DNA from: Desulfopila aestuarii DSM 18488
Lineage (GTDB): Bacteria > Desulfobacterota > Desulfobulbia > Desulfobulbales > Desulfocapsaceae
Assembly: GCF_900143695.1 (NCBI RefSeq)
Contig: NZ_FRFE01000002.1
Span: 1-64,000 of the forward strand
Direction: 5' to 3'
DNA length: 64,000 nt
The notes under the pieces were generated by a model that did not search any database, was not told the DNA's origin, and was given only the letters and a program-made list of their open reading frames with translations. This document shows, piece by piece, positions 39,198 to 49,921 of the stretch. The stretch's first letter is position 1; each line of letters begins with the position of its first letter. A program made the translations under genes and the position numbers.

Positions 39198-40382
39198 GTG
39201 CGCGCTGAAAATCCTTCAACCATACTTGAGCAGGAACTGTCCCGTCAGTTCAAGCAACATTTCGACAGTATCCCCGAATTGGTGGTCACCTCACCGGGTC
39301 GGGTCAATATCATCGGCGAATATACCGACTTCAATGATGGTTTCGTCCTGCCCATGGCTATCGACCGGTCCTTGATGATGGCTATAAAAAAGCGGACCGA
39401 TGACCTGATCAGGGTTTACTCAACCGAGTTCAATGCTGAAATTTCATTTACTTCATCTTCACTGCGAAAAGGTGAATTCAGCTGGGGTGAATATATAACC
39501 GGCTGTATCTGGGTACTGCAGCAGATGGGTCACACTCCATGTGGATTCGACATGGTTATCACCGGCAACATTCCGGTCGGCGCCAGTCTCTCATCCTCGG
39601 CAGCACTTGAGCTTGGTATTCTCCGGGCCGCAACCTATACCGCCGGAATAGACTGGCAACCCATGAAGATGGCAATACTTGGCCAACGCGTTGAAAACGA
39701 GTGGGTCGGCATGAACTGCGGCATCATGGATCAGGCCATCTGCGCCTGCGGCCGGAAAGACCATGCCCTGCTCATCGACTGCCGCGATCACTCTTCCACA
39801 CTCTGTCCTTTACCGAAGAAAAGCACCATCATCATCCTCGACACCGGTACCAGACGAGGGTTGGTCGATTCCGCCTATAACGAGCGAAGAGCACAGTGTT
39901 TCGAGGCTGCCGGTAAAATGAATATCGCCTATCTCCGCGATGGTAATGAAGAGATGCTGGAGCAGTTTCGCCCACAACTGTCGCCGCTTGCCTACCTGCG
40001 GGCCAAACACATTATCCTGGAAAACGATCGGGTTTTGCAGGCCGCAAAAGCAATGCAAAACGATGCAGGACATGAACTGGGAAGGCTGATGTATGAAAGC
40101 CACTGCAGTCTGCGCGACGATTTCGATGTGTCGGGGACGGCATTAAACACAATGGTTGAGTGTGCAATGGAACATTCCGCCTGTCTTGGGGCCAGAATGA
40201 CCGGGGCAGGATTTGCTGGTTGCGCCGTTGCCCTGGTGGAAAAAGGTCGGGAGAAAGATTTTGTCGAAGAGGTGAGCAGCGCATATGCAGCTCGAATGCA
40301 GACCGAACCGCGGCTCTATGTCTGCCAGGCTGCCGACGGTACTGGAATTCAACCGTTCGATCAGGAACTCGTGGAAAAATAA
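39198..40382 (+). CDS. galK: Galactokinase
   Basis: 394 residues, a GHMP kinase. Phosphorylates galactose at C1. Motif 1 SPGRVNIIGEYTDFNDGFVL (galactokinase signature, sugar binding), ATP motif 'PVGASLSSSAALELG', and the C-terminal 'GARMTGAGFAGCAVAL'. Starts with GTG at 39198, two bases after the galT stop. Confidence 0.95.
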   Translation: MRAENPSTILEQELSRQFKQHFDSIPELVVTSPGRVNIIGEYTDFNDGFVLPMAIDRSLMMAIKKRTDDLIRVYSTEFNAEISFTSSSLRKGEFSWGEYITGCIWVLQQMGHTPCGFDMVITGNIPVGASLSSSAALELGILRAATYTAGIDWQPMKMAILGQRVENEWVGMNCGIMDQAICACGRKDHALLIDCRDHSSTLCPLPKKSTIIILDTGTRRGLVDSAYNERRAQCFEAAGKMNIAYLRDGNEEMLEQFRPQLSPLAYLRAKHIILENDRVLQAAKAMQNDAGHELGRLMYESHCSLRDDFDVSGTALNTMVECAMEHSACLGARMTGAGFAGCAVALVEKGREKDFVEEVSSAYAARMQTEPRLYVCQAADGTGIQPFDQELVEK

Positions 40383-40493
40383 GTCCCCGGGTAAAACTAC
40401 AATGTGATCACGAATGAATATCCTCGACCAGGTCACCGTCCTTCGAGCATATGGTCAGATGCAGCGTACAAACCGATAAAAGATATCCCACAT

Positions 40494-40530
40494 AAAAAAA
40501 CCCTCCAACCTGGCAATACAGGATGGAGGG
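40494..40530 (-). terminator. Rho-independent terminator of glnB-amtB
   Basis: On the minus strand a hairpin (CCCTCCA-x-CCTG paired with CAGG-x-TGGAGGG, 40501-40530) is followed by seven T (40494-40500). It lies just after the amtB stop. Toward galK there is no T run, so termination for that side is not evident. Confidence 0.85.
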
Positions 40531-40555
40531 CCGAATCAACAGTATTTTGTAAATC

Positions 40556-41950
40556 TCAATATCGGTAGGCTGTCTCGCCATGACTCGTGGTATCGAGGCC
40601 TTCACGCTCCTCTTCCTCACTGACCCGCAGACCAATGGTCATATCAATCACTTTATACGCGACGACTGACACCAGGCCGGACCACACCAGAGTAAGCACA
40701 ACACCCCATAACTGGCTGATCATCTGTGCTGAGGTAGAATATTCGGCAACCTGATTTGCCACATAATCATAGACACCCACACCACCCAGATCCGGGTTAG
40801 CGAAGATGCCGGTCAAAAGCGCACCAAGGATACCACCGACACCATGCACGCCAAACACGTCTAGAGCATCATCGGCACCCAGCATTTTTTTCAGGCTGTT
40901 TACACCCCAGAGGCAGACTATACCGGCAAGAAGACCGATAACTAACGCCCCGCCAATACCGACCCAACCACACGCCGGGGTAACAGCAACCAACCCGGCA
41001 ACAGCTCCGGAAGCTGCGCCAAGCATGGAAGGTTTACCCTTTAAGACCCACTCAGTAAACAGCCATGAGAGCGCGGCAGCAGCAGTGGCGGTCATGGTGT
41101 TGCCAAAGGCCAGCGCCGCCAGACCTGTGGCCTCAAGATTTGAACCCGCGTTAAACCCGAACCAGCCAACCCACAATAACGAAGCGCCGATCATGGTCAT
41201 GGTCAGACTGTGCGGGGCCATTGATTCCTTGCCATAGCCCACCCTTTTGCCAACCATAAAAGCGCCAACAAGACCAGCTATAGCGGCATTGATATGGACA
41301 ACAGTACCGCCTGCAAAGTCAATCGCCCCTTTCTGAAACAGGAATCCTGCTGTTGCACCAGCTTTAGCAGCGGCGTCAGCATCGGTATAGGCATCAGGTC
41401 CGGCCCAGAACCACACCATATGGGCCATCGGCAGATAGGCAAAGGTGAACCAGATAACAATAAACCCCAGTACTGCAGAAAATTTCATACGTTCAGCAAA
41501 GGCCCCGATTATGAGAGCCGGAGTAATCGCCGCAAAAGTTGCCTGAAAGAAGATATAGACAAATTCAGGGATAACCACCCCTTTACTGAAGGTGGCTGCC
41601 ACAGAATCGACGGTGACTCCTTTGAGGAAAATCTTACTGAAACCACCAATAAAAGCATTACCCTCAGTAAAGGCCAGACTGTAGCCGTAAATTACCCATA
41701 ACACGATGCACAATGAAAAAACGGTGAAAACCTGCATAAGCACCGACAGCATATTTTTGGTGCGAACCAGGCCGCCATAAAAGAGGGCGAGGCCGGGAAT
41801 AGTCATCAGGGTGACCAAAAGAGTGGCCACGATCATCCAGGCGGTATCGCCCTTGTCGGGTACTGGCACATCGGCACCGAAAGCGACGCCAGCACAGCTC
41901 AGCAGCAATAGTGTCAGGATAGGCGTCAGAGCAGCAGCAGTTTTATTCAT
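40556..41950 (-). CDS. amtB: Ammonium transporter
   Basis: 464 residues from the ATG at 41950 with GGGGAG upstream; the longer frame overlaps glnB and is rejected. A signal peptide (ILTLLLLSCAGVAFGAD) precedes about eleven membrane helices. Amt marks: 'TIPGLALFYGGLVRTKNMLS', 'DFAGGTVVHINAAIAGLVGA' with the pore His, and 'DVFGVHGVGGILGALLTG' with the second pore His. Moves ammonium into the cell under nitrogen limitation; gated by the PII protein encoded 19 bases upstream. Confidence 0.96.
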   Translation of the reverse strand: MNKTAAALTPILTLLLLSCAGVAFGADVPVPDKGDTAWMIVATLLVTLMTIPGLALFYGGLVRTKNMLSVLMQVFTVFSLCIVLWVIYGYSLAFTEGNAFIGGFSKIFLKGVTVDSVAATFSKGVVIPEFVYIFFQATFAAITPALIIGAFAERMKFSAVLGFIVIWFTFAYLPMAHMVWFWAGPDAYTDADAAAKAGATAGFLFQKGAIDFAGGTVVHINAAIAGLVGAFMVGKRVGYGKESMAPHSLTMTMIGASLLWVGWFGFNAGSNLEATGLAALAFGNTMTATAAAALSWLFTEWVLKGKPSMLGAASGAVAGLVAVTPACGWVGIGGALVIGLLAGIVCLWGVNSLKKMLGADDALDVFGVHGVGGILGALLTGIFANPDLGGVGVYDYVANQVAEYSTSAQMISQLWGVVLTLVWSGLVSVVAYKVIDMTIGLRVSEEEEREGLDTTSHGETAYRY

Positions 41951-41969
41951 GGCAAGTCTCCCCTTTCTT

Positions 41970-43416
<1,447 letters not shown>

Positions 43417-44544
43417 GTGAACTACCGTACCACCCACCTGACCCAGGCGTCTATCAACCTGGATCATCTGAGCCACAACATGCACCTGCTCCAGAAACTG
43501 GCAGGCAATCGTCCACTCTTCCCGGCAATCAAGGCTAATGCTTATGGCCATGGCTCGGAGATCATTGCCCGACACCTTATTCAGCTCGGCTACACAACAC
43601 TTTGCACGGCCCATATCAGCGAGGCGGCGGAACTTGCGGAACGTGGCATACAGGCCACATTCATCATTTTGTCTCCCACCCTGCCCGAAAATAGTGATTA
43701 TATTATCCACTATGGATTTCAACCGGTAGTCTGCAGCCTCGAACAGTTACGTGCCCTGGCAGAGGTGGCAAGCGGGCAAGAGAAACAGGTCACTATTCAC
43801 GTAAAAGTCGATACTGGCATGGGCAGAATGGGACTCTACCCCGAACATGTGCCTGCTTTTCTCGACGAGTGCTCACAACATCACAACATTATTGTGCAGG
43901 GAATCTGCAGCCATTTTCCACGAGCTGACGAAAACGATCACACCTTCTCGCAAAACCAGATCGACGTCTTTGCCAGACTGAAAAAAGACACGGCCCGCCA
44001 CAACATTCCCCTCTATCATTTTGCCAACAGCGCAGCACTCTTTGCCTTGCAGGATGCGCACTTTGATGCAATTCGGCCTGGGATTTCCATTTATGGACTC
44101 AAACCGTCGGCCGACATGCAGCTGCCGGAGCTGGAAAAACTGAAACCGGTATTATCTTTAAAAAGTCGCATAACCTTCCTCAAAGATGTGCCAGCAGGAA
44201 CAGGTATCAGTTACGGACACACCTACAGCACTGAGAATTTGGCACGTATTGCCACCATACCAGTTGGTTACGGAGACGGCATCAGCCGCCAACTCAGCAA
44301 TAGACTTGAAGTACTTGCCTGCGGAGTGCGTTGCCGTCAGGTTGGCCGTATATGTATGGACCAGTGTATGATTGATGTGACCCCACTCGGCAACAGCGTT
44401 TCTTTAGGCGATGAAGTGGTCATAATAGGTAATCAGGGCAGCGAAACCATCACAGCCGATGAACTCGCTGCAAAACAAGAAACCATTAATTATGAGATTG
44501 TGACAGCGATCTCTCAACGGGTGCCTCGAATCGTTGACCAGTAA
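43417..44544 (+). CDS. alr: Alanine racemase
   Basis: 375 residues. Interconverts L- and D-alanine for cell-wall synthesis. PLP lysine Lys39 in AIKANAYGHG, catalytic tyrosine in 'GISYGHTY', phosphate-binding 'IPVGYGDGISR' and 'GRICMDQCMIDVT'. Starts with GTG at 43417, with GAGAGA about ten bases upstream. Followed after 76 bases by an aminotransferase gene on the same strand. Confidence 0.95.
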   Translation: MNYRTTHLTQASINLDHLSHNMHLLQKLAGNRPLFPAIKANAYGHGSEIIARHLIQLGYTTLCTAHISEAAELAERGIQATFIILSPTLPENSDYIIHYGFQPVVCSLEQLRALAEVASGQEKQVTIHVKVDTGMGRMGLYPEHVPAFLDECSQHHNIIVQGICSHFPRADENDHTFSQNQIDVFARLKKDTARHNIPLYHFANSAALFALQDAHFDAIRPGISIYGLKPSADMQLPELEKLKPVLSLKSRITFLKDVPAGTGISYGHTYSTENLARIATIPVGYGDGISRQLSNRLEVLACGVRCRQVGRICMDQCMIDVTPLGNSVSLGDEVVIIGNQGSETITADELAAKQETINYEIVTAISQRVPRIVDQ

Positions 44545-44620
44545 TTGTGCCAGACCTTGAAATACACATATATAAAACCTATAACCAGGCACCACATTTT
44601 ACCGCAAAGGAGTTTCGACC

Positions 44621-45820
44621 ATGAATACTGCTGAAATCATCCAACTTGAAAACACCCTCGGGGCACACAACTACAAGCCGCTTGATGTCGTACTCTGTAA
44701 AGGGGCCGGTGTCTGGGTATGGGACGTTGAAGGAAAAAAATATCTGGACTGCCTTTCCGCCTATTCAGCAGTCAATCAAGGCCATTGCCATCCCAAAATT
44801 CTTGCAGCCTTAATCGAGCAGGCCCAAAAGCTCACCCTCACTTCTCGTGCATTTCGTAACGACCAGTTAGGCCTGCTGTACAAGGAACTGTGCGAGCTGA
44901 CAAATTCCCATAAGATGCTGCCGATGAACAGCGGTGCAGAAGCGGTAGAATCAGCCATCAAGACAGTACGAAAGTGGGGATATGAGGTCAAGGGAGTACC
45001 TGAGGGCCAGGCTGAGGTCATTGTCTGTAGCGAAAACTTCCATGGAAGAACCCTTTCTATCGTCAGTTTTAGCACCGACCCCAAATCCCGCACCGGCTTC
45101 GGTCCTTTTACTCCCGGCTTCAAGGTCGTTCCCTTCGGTGACAGCAAAGCGCTTGAAGAAGCGATCACCCCGAACACTGTTGCCTTCATGGTTGAACCCA
45201 TTCAGGGCGAAGCCGGGGTCATCATTCCACCCGCCGGATATTTGAAAAAGGCGCGTGAGCTTTGCACCCAGCACAACATTATTCTCATCCTTGATGAGAT
45301 CCAGACCGGCCTGGGACGAACCGGCAAATTGCTGGCTGAAGAGCATGAAGGAATCGAGGCGGATTTAACCCTGGTCGGCAAAGCCCTTTCCGGCGGCTTT
45401 TACCCGGTTTCCGCGGTTCTCTCCAACACCGAGGTCATGGGCGTCCTGCAGCCTGGCGAGCATGGTTCGACATTTGGCGGCAACCCGCTCGGCTGCGCTG
45501 TAGCCCGTGCAGCAATAAAGGTCCTGGTTGAAGAGAATATGGTAGAAAACTCCGCAAAAATGGGAGCCTACTTCCTCGGAAAACTGCAAAAACTGAACAA
45601 CCCGCTAATCAAGGAAGTACGTGGCCGGGGGTTGATGATTGCCGTGGAATTATCGCCAGAGGCAGGCGGCGCCCGCCAGTATTGCTATAAACTCAAAGAC
45701 AGCGGACTTCTCTGCAAAGAAACTCATGATCATATCATCCGCATCGCTCCCCCCCTGATCATCACTAAAGACGAGGTTGACTGGGCAGCTGAGAAGATCG
45801 CTGCGGTATTTGCTGGATAA
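44621..45820 (+). CDS. rocD: Ornithine aminotransferase
   Basis: 399 residues, class III PLP aminotransferase. Converts ornithine and 2-oxoglutarate to glutamate semialdehyde and glutamate. PLP Lys254 in [15 protein letters not shown], '[16 protein letters not shown]', and the ornithine-type features '[17 protein letters not shown]' and 'SRAFRND'. Strong ribosome site (AAAGGAG) before the ATG. Acetylornithine aminotransferase is a related alternative, but these residues favour RocD. Confidence 0.92.
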   Translation: MNTAEIIQLENTLGAHNYKPLDVVLCKGAGVWVWDVEGKKYLDCLSAYSAVNQGHCHPKILAALIEQAQKLTLTSRAFRNDQLGLLYKELCELTNSHKMLPMNSGAEAVESAIKTVRKWGYEVKGVPEGQAEVIVCSENFHGRTLSIVSFSTDPKSRTGFGPFTPGFKVVPFGDSKALEEAITPNTVAFMVEPIQGEAGVIIPPAGYLKKARELCTQHNIILILDEIQTGLGRTGKLLAEEHEGIEADLTLVGKALSGGFYPVSAVLSNTEVMGVLQPGEHGSTFGGNPLGCAVARAAIKVLVEENMVENSAKMGAYFLGKLQKLNNPLIKEVRGRGLMIAVELSPEAGGARQYCYKLKDSGLLCKETHDHIIRIAPPLIITKDEVDWAAEKIAAVFAG

Positions 45821-45864
45821 CTGCATCGGCGAAAACTCTTTTAGAACATTGCAATGTAATACAA

Positions 45865-45894
45865 AGAAGTGGTCCGAACGCTTGGACCACTTCT
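45865..45894. terminator. Hairpin between convergent genes
   Basis: AGAAGTGGTCC and GGACCACTTCT form a perfect 11-base stem with an 8-base loop. No strong T run follows on the plus strand; on the minus strand TTTGTATTACATT follows. It lies between the ends of rocD and the kinase at 46031 and may stop transcription from both sides. Confidence 0.6.
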
Positions 45895-45963
45895 GTGTGA
45901 TGTGGTAGGAATTTGATGGATACTTTCTTAAGAGTGAAATAACAATTCTTGAGGAGGTAATTC

Positions 45964-46008
45964 ATGGCCAAACAACGAAGACGTAACTACACACGCCAAC
46001 GACATTGA
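45964..46008 (+). other. 14-codon open frame with strong ribosome site, possible transposase remnant
   Basis: GAGGAGGTAATTC precedes ATG; the frame reads MAKQRRRNYTRQRH and stops. The first residues recall the N terminus of IS3-type transposases (M-x-K-x-RR-x-F/Y-T), so this may be a truncated insertion sequence. It could also be a tiny peptide. Evidence is slight. Confidence 0.3.
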
Positions 46009-46030
46009 GATAACCTTGAGAAATTTATTA

Positions 46031-49000
46031 TTAGTAATACTTCTCTTCCAGTGTCTGGTGAACCTTTAAGGCAAGGTCTTTCATAGAGAATGGTTTTGGG
46101 AGAAACCACACGCCTTCATCCAAAACGCCATGATGAGCTATGACGTCGGCAGTATACCCTGAGGTGAACAAACATTTCACCTCAGGCCGTATATTACGAA
46201 TTAATTTAGCAAGATCCCGGCCGTTCATCTCTGGCATAATAACATCTGTGATCAACAGATCTATTTCGGAAGCGTGGTTTTTCGCTATATTGATCGCCTC
46301 TCCTGGCGTACCGGCGACCAAGACCACATAGCCCAACTCTTTCAGCATTGTCTGACCAACTTCAAGTATCACAGACTCATCCTCCACCAACAATATCGTC
46401 TCACCTTTGCCTTCTGGTGCCTCAGTTGCTGTCTCAGTCGTTTGCACCGCATCTTCACCCATGAAGCGGGGCAGGTAGATCCTGAAGGTTGTTCCTTCAT
46501 TGACTTCACTGTATACGTTGATGAATCCTCTGTTTTGTTTGACAATACCATATACGGTTGCAAGTCCAAGCCCCGTACCTTTTCCAAGTTCTTTCGTTGT
46601 GTAAAAAGGTTCAAAGATGTGATCTTGAACGTCTTTGCTCATACCTGAACCATTATCGCTGATCGCCAACATTACAAAATCTCCGGGGACAAAACCGATA
46701 TGAACTTCGCAATATGCCTGATCAAAAGTGGCATTCCTGGTTTCTATGGTAATCTTGCCAACACCGGTGATTGCATCCCTGGCGTTGACACACAAATTCA
46801 CCAGAATCTGATCAACTTGAGAGGGATCCATTTTTATCTTCCACAGATCTGATCCAGGAGACCATGCCAGATCAATGTCCTCGCCGATCACCCGGCGGAT
46901 CATTTTGAGTATGGAACTTGACATAGCATTTATATTCAAAACCTTAGGAGCAATGGTTTGCTTACGAGCAAAAGCCAGAAGCTGACTTACTAAGGCCGAT
47001 GAACGGTTGGCGGCTTCTTGTATTCCCTTAAGATGAGAATAGACTGACTCCGATGGCGGGCATCGCATCATCGCCAATTCTGAATGACCGAGAATCGCCG
47101 ACAGCATATTATTGAAATCGTGAGCAACTCCACCGGCAAGTTGTCCTACGGATTCAATTTTCTGGGATTGACGGAGCTGGGATTCGAGGCGGATTCTCTC
47201 CTCTTCAGCCTGTTTCAATTCGGAAATATCCCTAAATTCCCCTACTCGCACAGTGCGTCCCTTGTACGGAATAAACTTACTTTGCAGATAGAGTGGATAG
47301 ATGGTTCCGTCTTTACGGATCCCTTCAACTTCGTAGGGTTCCTCGGCCTCAGACATCATCTTTCTTGTAACCTCTTCCAGCGAATCTGGGGCAATAAGCC
47401 TGAGACCATTCGTGCCGATCAGCTCATCAAAGGTATATCCGGTCATATCACAGAGACCCTGATTGCAATCTAAAATTATGCCGTTGTCATGAATTACAAT
47501 CCCTCCAAAAGACGCTTTGTGGAGTGTTCGAAATCGTTCTTCACTGTCGCGTAGTTCTTGTTCCATGAGTTTGCGGTCGGTGATATCCTCACCAGAGCTT
47601 AACAGGCCAACAATACTGCCACTGCTATCTTTCCTTAAAACATTATTCCAGGCGACAAGGCGCTTTTCTCCGGATTTTGTCAGCACGTAATTTTCATGAT
47701 ATTTGTAAAGCTCCACCTCACCATCAAGCAACCCCTTATATGCTGAAAAGACTGGCTCATATTCTTCCGGTGGCAGGCAAACCTTAAACCAATCTCTTCC
47801 AAGCAGTTCACCTTCCCTATAGCCAAGGACTTCACAACCTTTACGGTTCAGGAAAGTTATGTTGGCCTGATCATCGAATGCCACCAGAATAACTTCGACT
47901 ATATTGAGATACTGCTCGGCCAGATGCTTTTGATGAACAAGGTCCCGCTCAACCTGTTTGCGACGTCGGATGTTCCACATGAGAAATGCTATAAGAACGA
48001 AAAGAGAAAGGAATGCTACTACAACAATGGTAGTTTCTCTCTTGTAGCGTTCATAAAAAGGAACAGGGCGATTTAAGATTATTGCACCTTCAGGAAGGTG
48101 TCCTTCTGAGATGGCAAAACGGGTGAGTTGTCGGTGGTCAAACATATAGCGGTTCTGACTTTTTGTCTCGACAGGTAAATCCTTGATCGTAACTTTGCCG
48201 GAGAGGATACGCAAAGCCTGATTTGCAGAATACTCCCCCTGTATTGTACCACTATTGACTTTTCCACCGATAATACCCAGGCCGATATTAGCACTTGATG
48301 TGCCCAGAACTGGAACAGCCGAAGCTTCCGAAATACGGGGGTAGATAGCTTCATTGTCAAAGGTATTCCCTTCTTTATCGATATACCAGGCCGGGGCAAT
48401 GACTGTGCTGGTCACTTGAAGTTTGCGAAGCCTTTGAAGCATTTCATCAGTGCTCAAATCCTCACTGTTTAGGTATGAAAAGGCCAGATCAGGGTAATTC
48501 TCTTCAGCATCTACTGCCATCTGCCGGGTACCAATTCCAGTCGGGGAACTATCGCTAACTATGACGATCTCATTTATCCCAGGAAAGAGGCGCCGAGCCA
48601 GAGCAATGTTGTCAGACATGTCCAAAGTCTCAACGAGACCTGTAAAGTAATCTCTGTCGACAGATAAAGCTTTTCTCAGATCGTTGACTCCGCAGAAAAT
48701 CACCGGAACCTTCGGAAAGAGCCTTTGATGATACTCCTCCATGAAGCTGAGGGCATTGTCGTCGGAGGTGATGATTATATCTGGTTGCCGACGCTGGTAT
48801 TTCAGAGCCAGACTACTGGAGAGCATGTCGTAAAGATGCCTGTCTGGGTGCCGCTTGCTATCCATATATTCCACATGAAAGTCAACATTGTTGAGTTCGG
48901 CAGATGTGGTAGCTATGACTGCGGCAACAATATCATCAGTCCAGGTGAACCCCTGGTGATAAGAGTTGATAATCAATATATCGAACGTCTTTTTTTTTGT

Positions 49001-49192
49001 ATCAGTAACGGCAGTACCAGCCATGCCAGGCGGGGATTGGATACAAATGACAAAGAGGGACAAAAAGATAAGGCAGGAGATGAACCCATGCGTCCCTGAT
49101 ATACTCTTCTGAGGGATCAGTTTGGGCCGGATAATACAAGATAACAGATGGCCTTTAGAATTATCAGTAGACTTGCCTTGAAGAACAAACAT
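46031..49192 (-). CDS. Hybrid histidine kinase with periplasmic ABC-substrate-binding-like sensor
   Basis: 1053 residues. A polar leader and signal peptide (hydrophobic about 38-58), a periplasmic domain (about 68-370) like ABC substrate-binding proteins of the two-lobe kind (ILIINSYHQGFTWTDDIV...), one membrane helix (about 388-408), two PAS domains (about 425-545 and 550-670), HisKA with His691 (AGGVAHDFNN), HATPase (DNGSG, GTGLGLA) and a C-terminal receiver (LLITDVIMPEMNG). ATG at 49192 with GAGGGA upstream. No partner regulator is adjacent. The kinase core belongs to a different branch from the four hybrid kinases in the rest of the window. Confidence 0.92.
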   Translation of the reverse strand: MFVLQGKSTDNSKGHLLSCIIRPKLIPQKSISGTHGFISCLIFLSLFVICIQSPPGMAGTAVTDTKKKTFDILIINSYHQGFTWTDDIVAAVIATTSAELNNVDFHVEYMDSKRHPDRHLYDMLSSSLALKYQRRQPDIIITSDDNALSFMEEYHQRLFPKVPVIFCGVNDLRKALSVDRDYFTGLVETLDMSDNIALARRLFPGINEIVIVSDSSPTGIGTRQMAVDAEENYPDLAFSYLNSEDLSTDEMLQRLRKLQVTSTVIAPAWYIDKEGNTFDNEAIYPRISEASAVPVLGTSSANIGLGIIGGKVNSGTIQGEYSANQALRILSGKVTIKDLPVETKSQNRYMFDHRQLTRFAISEGHLPEGAIILNRPVPFYERYKRETTIVVVAFLSLFVLIAFLMWNIRRRKQVERDLVHQKHLAEQYLNIVEVILVAFDDQANITFLNRKGCEVLGYREGELLGRDWFKVCLPPEEYEPVFSAYKGLLDGEVELYKYHENYVLTKSGEKRLVAWNNVLRKDSSGSIVGLLSSGEDITDRKLMEQELRDSEERFRTLHKASFGGIVIHDNGIILDCNQGLCDMTGYTFDELIGTNGLRLIAPDSLEEVTRKMMSEAEEPYEVEGIRKDGTIYPLYLQSKFIPYKGRTVRVGEFRDISELKQAEEERIRLESQLRQSQKIESVGQLAGGVAHDFNNMLSAILGHSELAMMRCPPSESVYSHLKGIQEAANRSSALVSQLLAFARKQTIAPKVLNINAMSSSILKMIRRVIGEDIDLAWSPGSDLWKIKMDPSQVDQILVNLCVNARDAITGVGKITIETRNATFDQAYCEVHIGFVPGDFVMLAISDNGSGMSKDVQDHIFEPFYTTKELGKGTGLGLATVYGIVKQNRGFINVYSEVNEGTTFRIYLPRFMGEDAVQTTETATEAPEGKGETILLVEDESVILEVGQTMLKELGYVVLVAGTPGEAINIAKNHASEIDLLITDVIMPEMNGRDLAKLIRNIRPEVKCLFTSGYTADVIAHHGVLDEGVWFLPKPFSMKDLALKVHQTLEEKYY

Positions 49193-49572
49193 TATCCCTC
49201 TGTTATTCCATCTGTTTTCAAAATGCTACTAGCAATACAATCATTACCACTAAAGTAATACGTTCCCAGCCAATATTGAATTATATCCATTTGCCAAAAA
49301 AATGAAAATTATTCTCAAATTCTTTATTCATGCCATCATATCACATCGAAACATTGAATTATCCGCAAAGCTGAGGTTCAAATCCCCATTGATTCCGAGG
49401 ACCTGGCGCTCATCAATTTTCAGATTCAAATTATCCAATCCAAACGGCTAAAAAGTTACTTGAAAACATGCACGATCACCCGACGAGACAGCCCATTGAG
49501 CAATGGCTGTCAATCACTACTTCACAACAATGGTCTACGGTCAAAACTCCACCTGTGTTTGTGTGCCTCCAC
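49193..49572. other. Intergenic region with one hairpin, no gene
   Basis: No coding frame supported. GACAGCCCATTG (49487-49498) and CAATGGCTGTC (49501-49511) form a hairpin with one bulged base and a very short loop; function unknown. Confidence 0.5.
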
Positions 49573-49602
49573 TTGACACATCCCACACTGTAGCACTAAC
49601 AT
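49573..49602 (+). promoter_or_regulatory. Possible sigma-70 promoter of riboswitch transcript
   Basis: TTGACA (49573-49578), 18 bases, TAACAT (49597-49602). About 30 bases before the aptamer. Fair match only. Confidence 0.4.
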
Positions 49603-49631
49603 TACCTATGCGCTGAGAATTGATTAGCCTG

Positions 49632-49712
49632 ATGTAAGAAAACCAAACCTGCTGCGAAGCAGGGACGGAAAGCCACGGGTCTTAATAAGATAGCCGAGTT
49701 GCCATGATTACT
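49632..49712 (+). ncRNA. GEMM-I riboswitch (cyclic dinucleotide), probably the A20/cGAMP subtype
   Basis: The core features of the GEMM-I aptamer are present in order: CCAAACC, a small hairpin CTGCTGCGAAGCAG with GCGA loop, GGGACGGAAAGCC, a second stem ending in GGGTCT...AGAT, and AGCCGAGTTGCC. Aligned by eye to the Vibrio Vc2 aptamer, the base that contacts the ligand (position 20) is A, not G. In Geobacter relatives A20 marks GEMM-Ib RNAs that bind 3',3'-cGAMP. It precedes the MddA-like gene by about 210 bases. Ends are approximate. Confidence 0.85.
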
Positions 49713-49726
49713 GGCGGCTCGGCTTA
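49694..49726 (+). terminator. Riboswitch expression-platform terminator
   Basis: AGCCGAG (49694-49700) pairs with CTCGGCT (49720-49726), with inner pairs GCCA/TGGC, followed by TATTTGTTT. The left arm is also the 3' part of the aptamer, so ligand binding should prevent the terminator and turn the downstream gene on. Confidence 0.75.
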
Positions 49727-49921
49727 TTTGTTTATGCCGATTATGTGCAAAGTTTTGGGATGACAGGTCATGAGTAGTTTGACCTTCCTTTAAAAAAAGC
49801 AGCCTTCAAAGAAAAGTAGCGGTCAACTGCAGCGCACCCAAGACGTTAAATGGCTTCGCTACGTAATGATTTCGAGCAACTGTGGGTCTTTGAGAATCAA
49901 AAAAACATGTTGAGGTAGATC

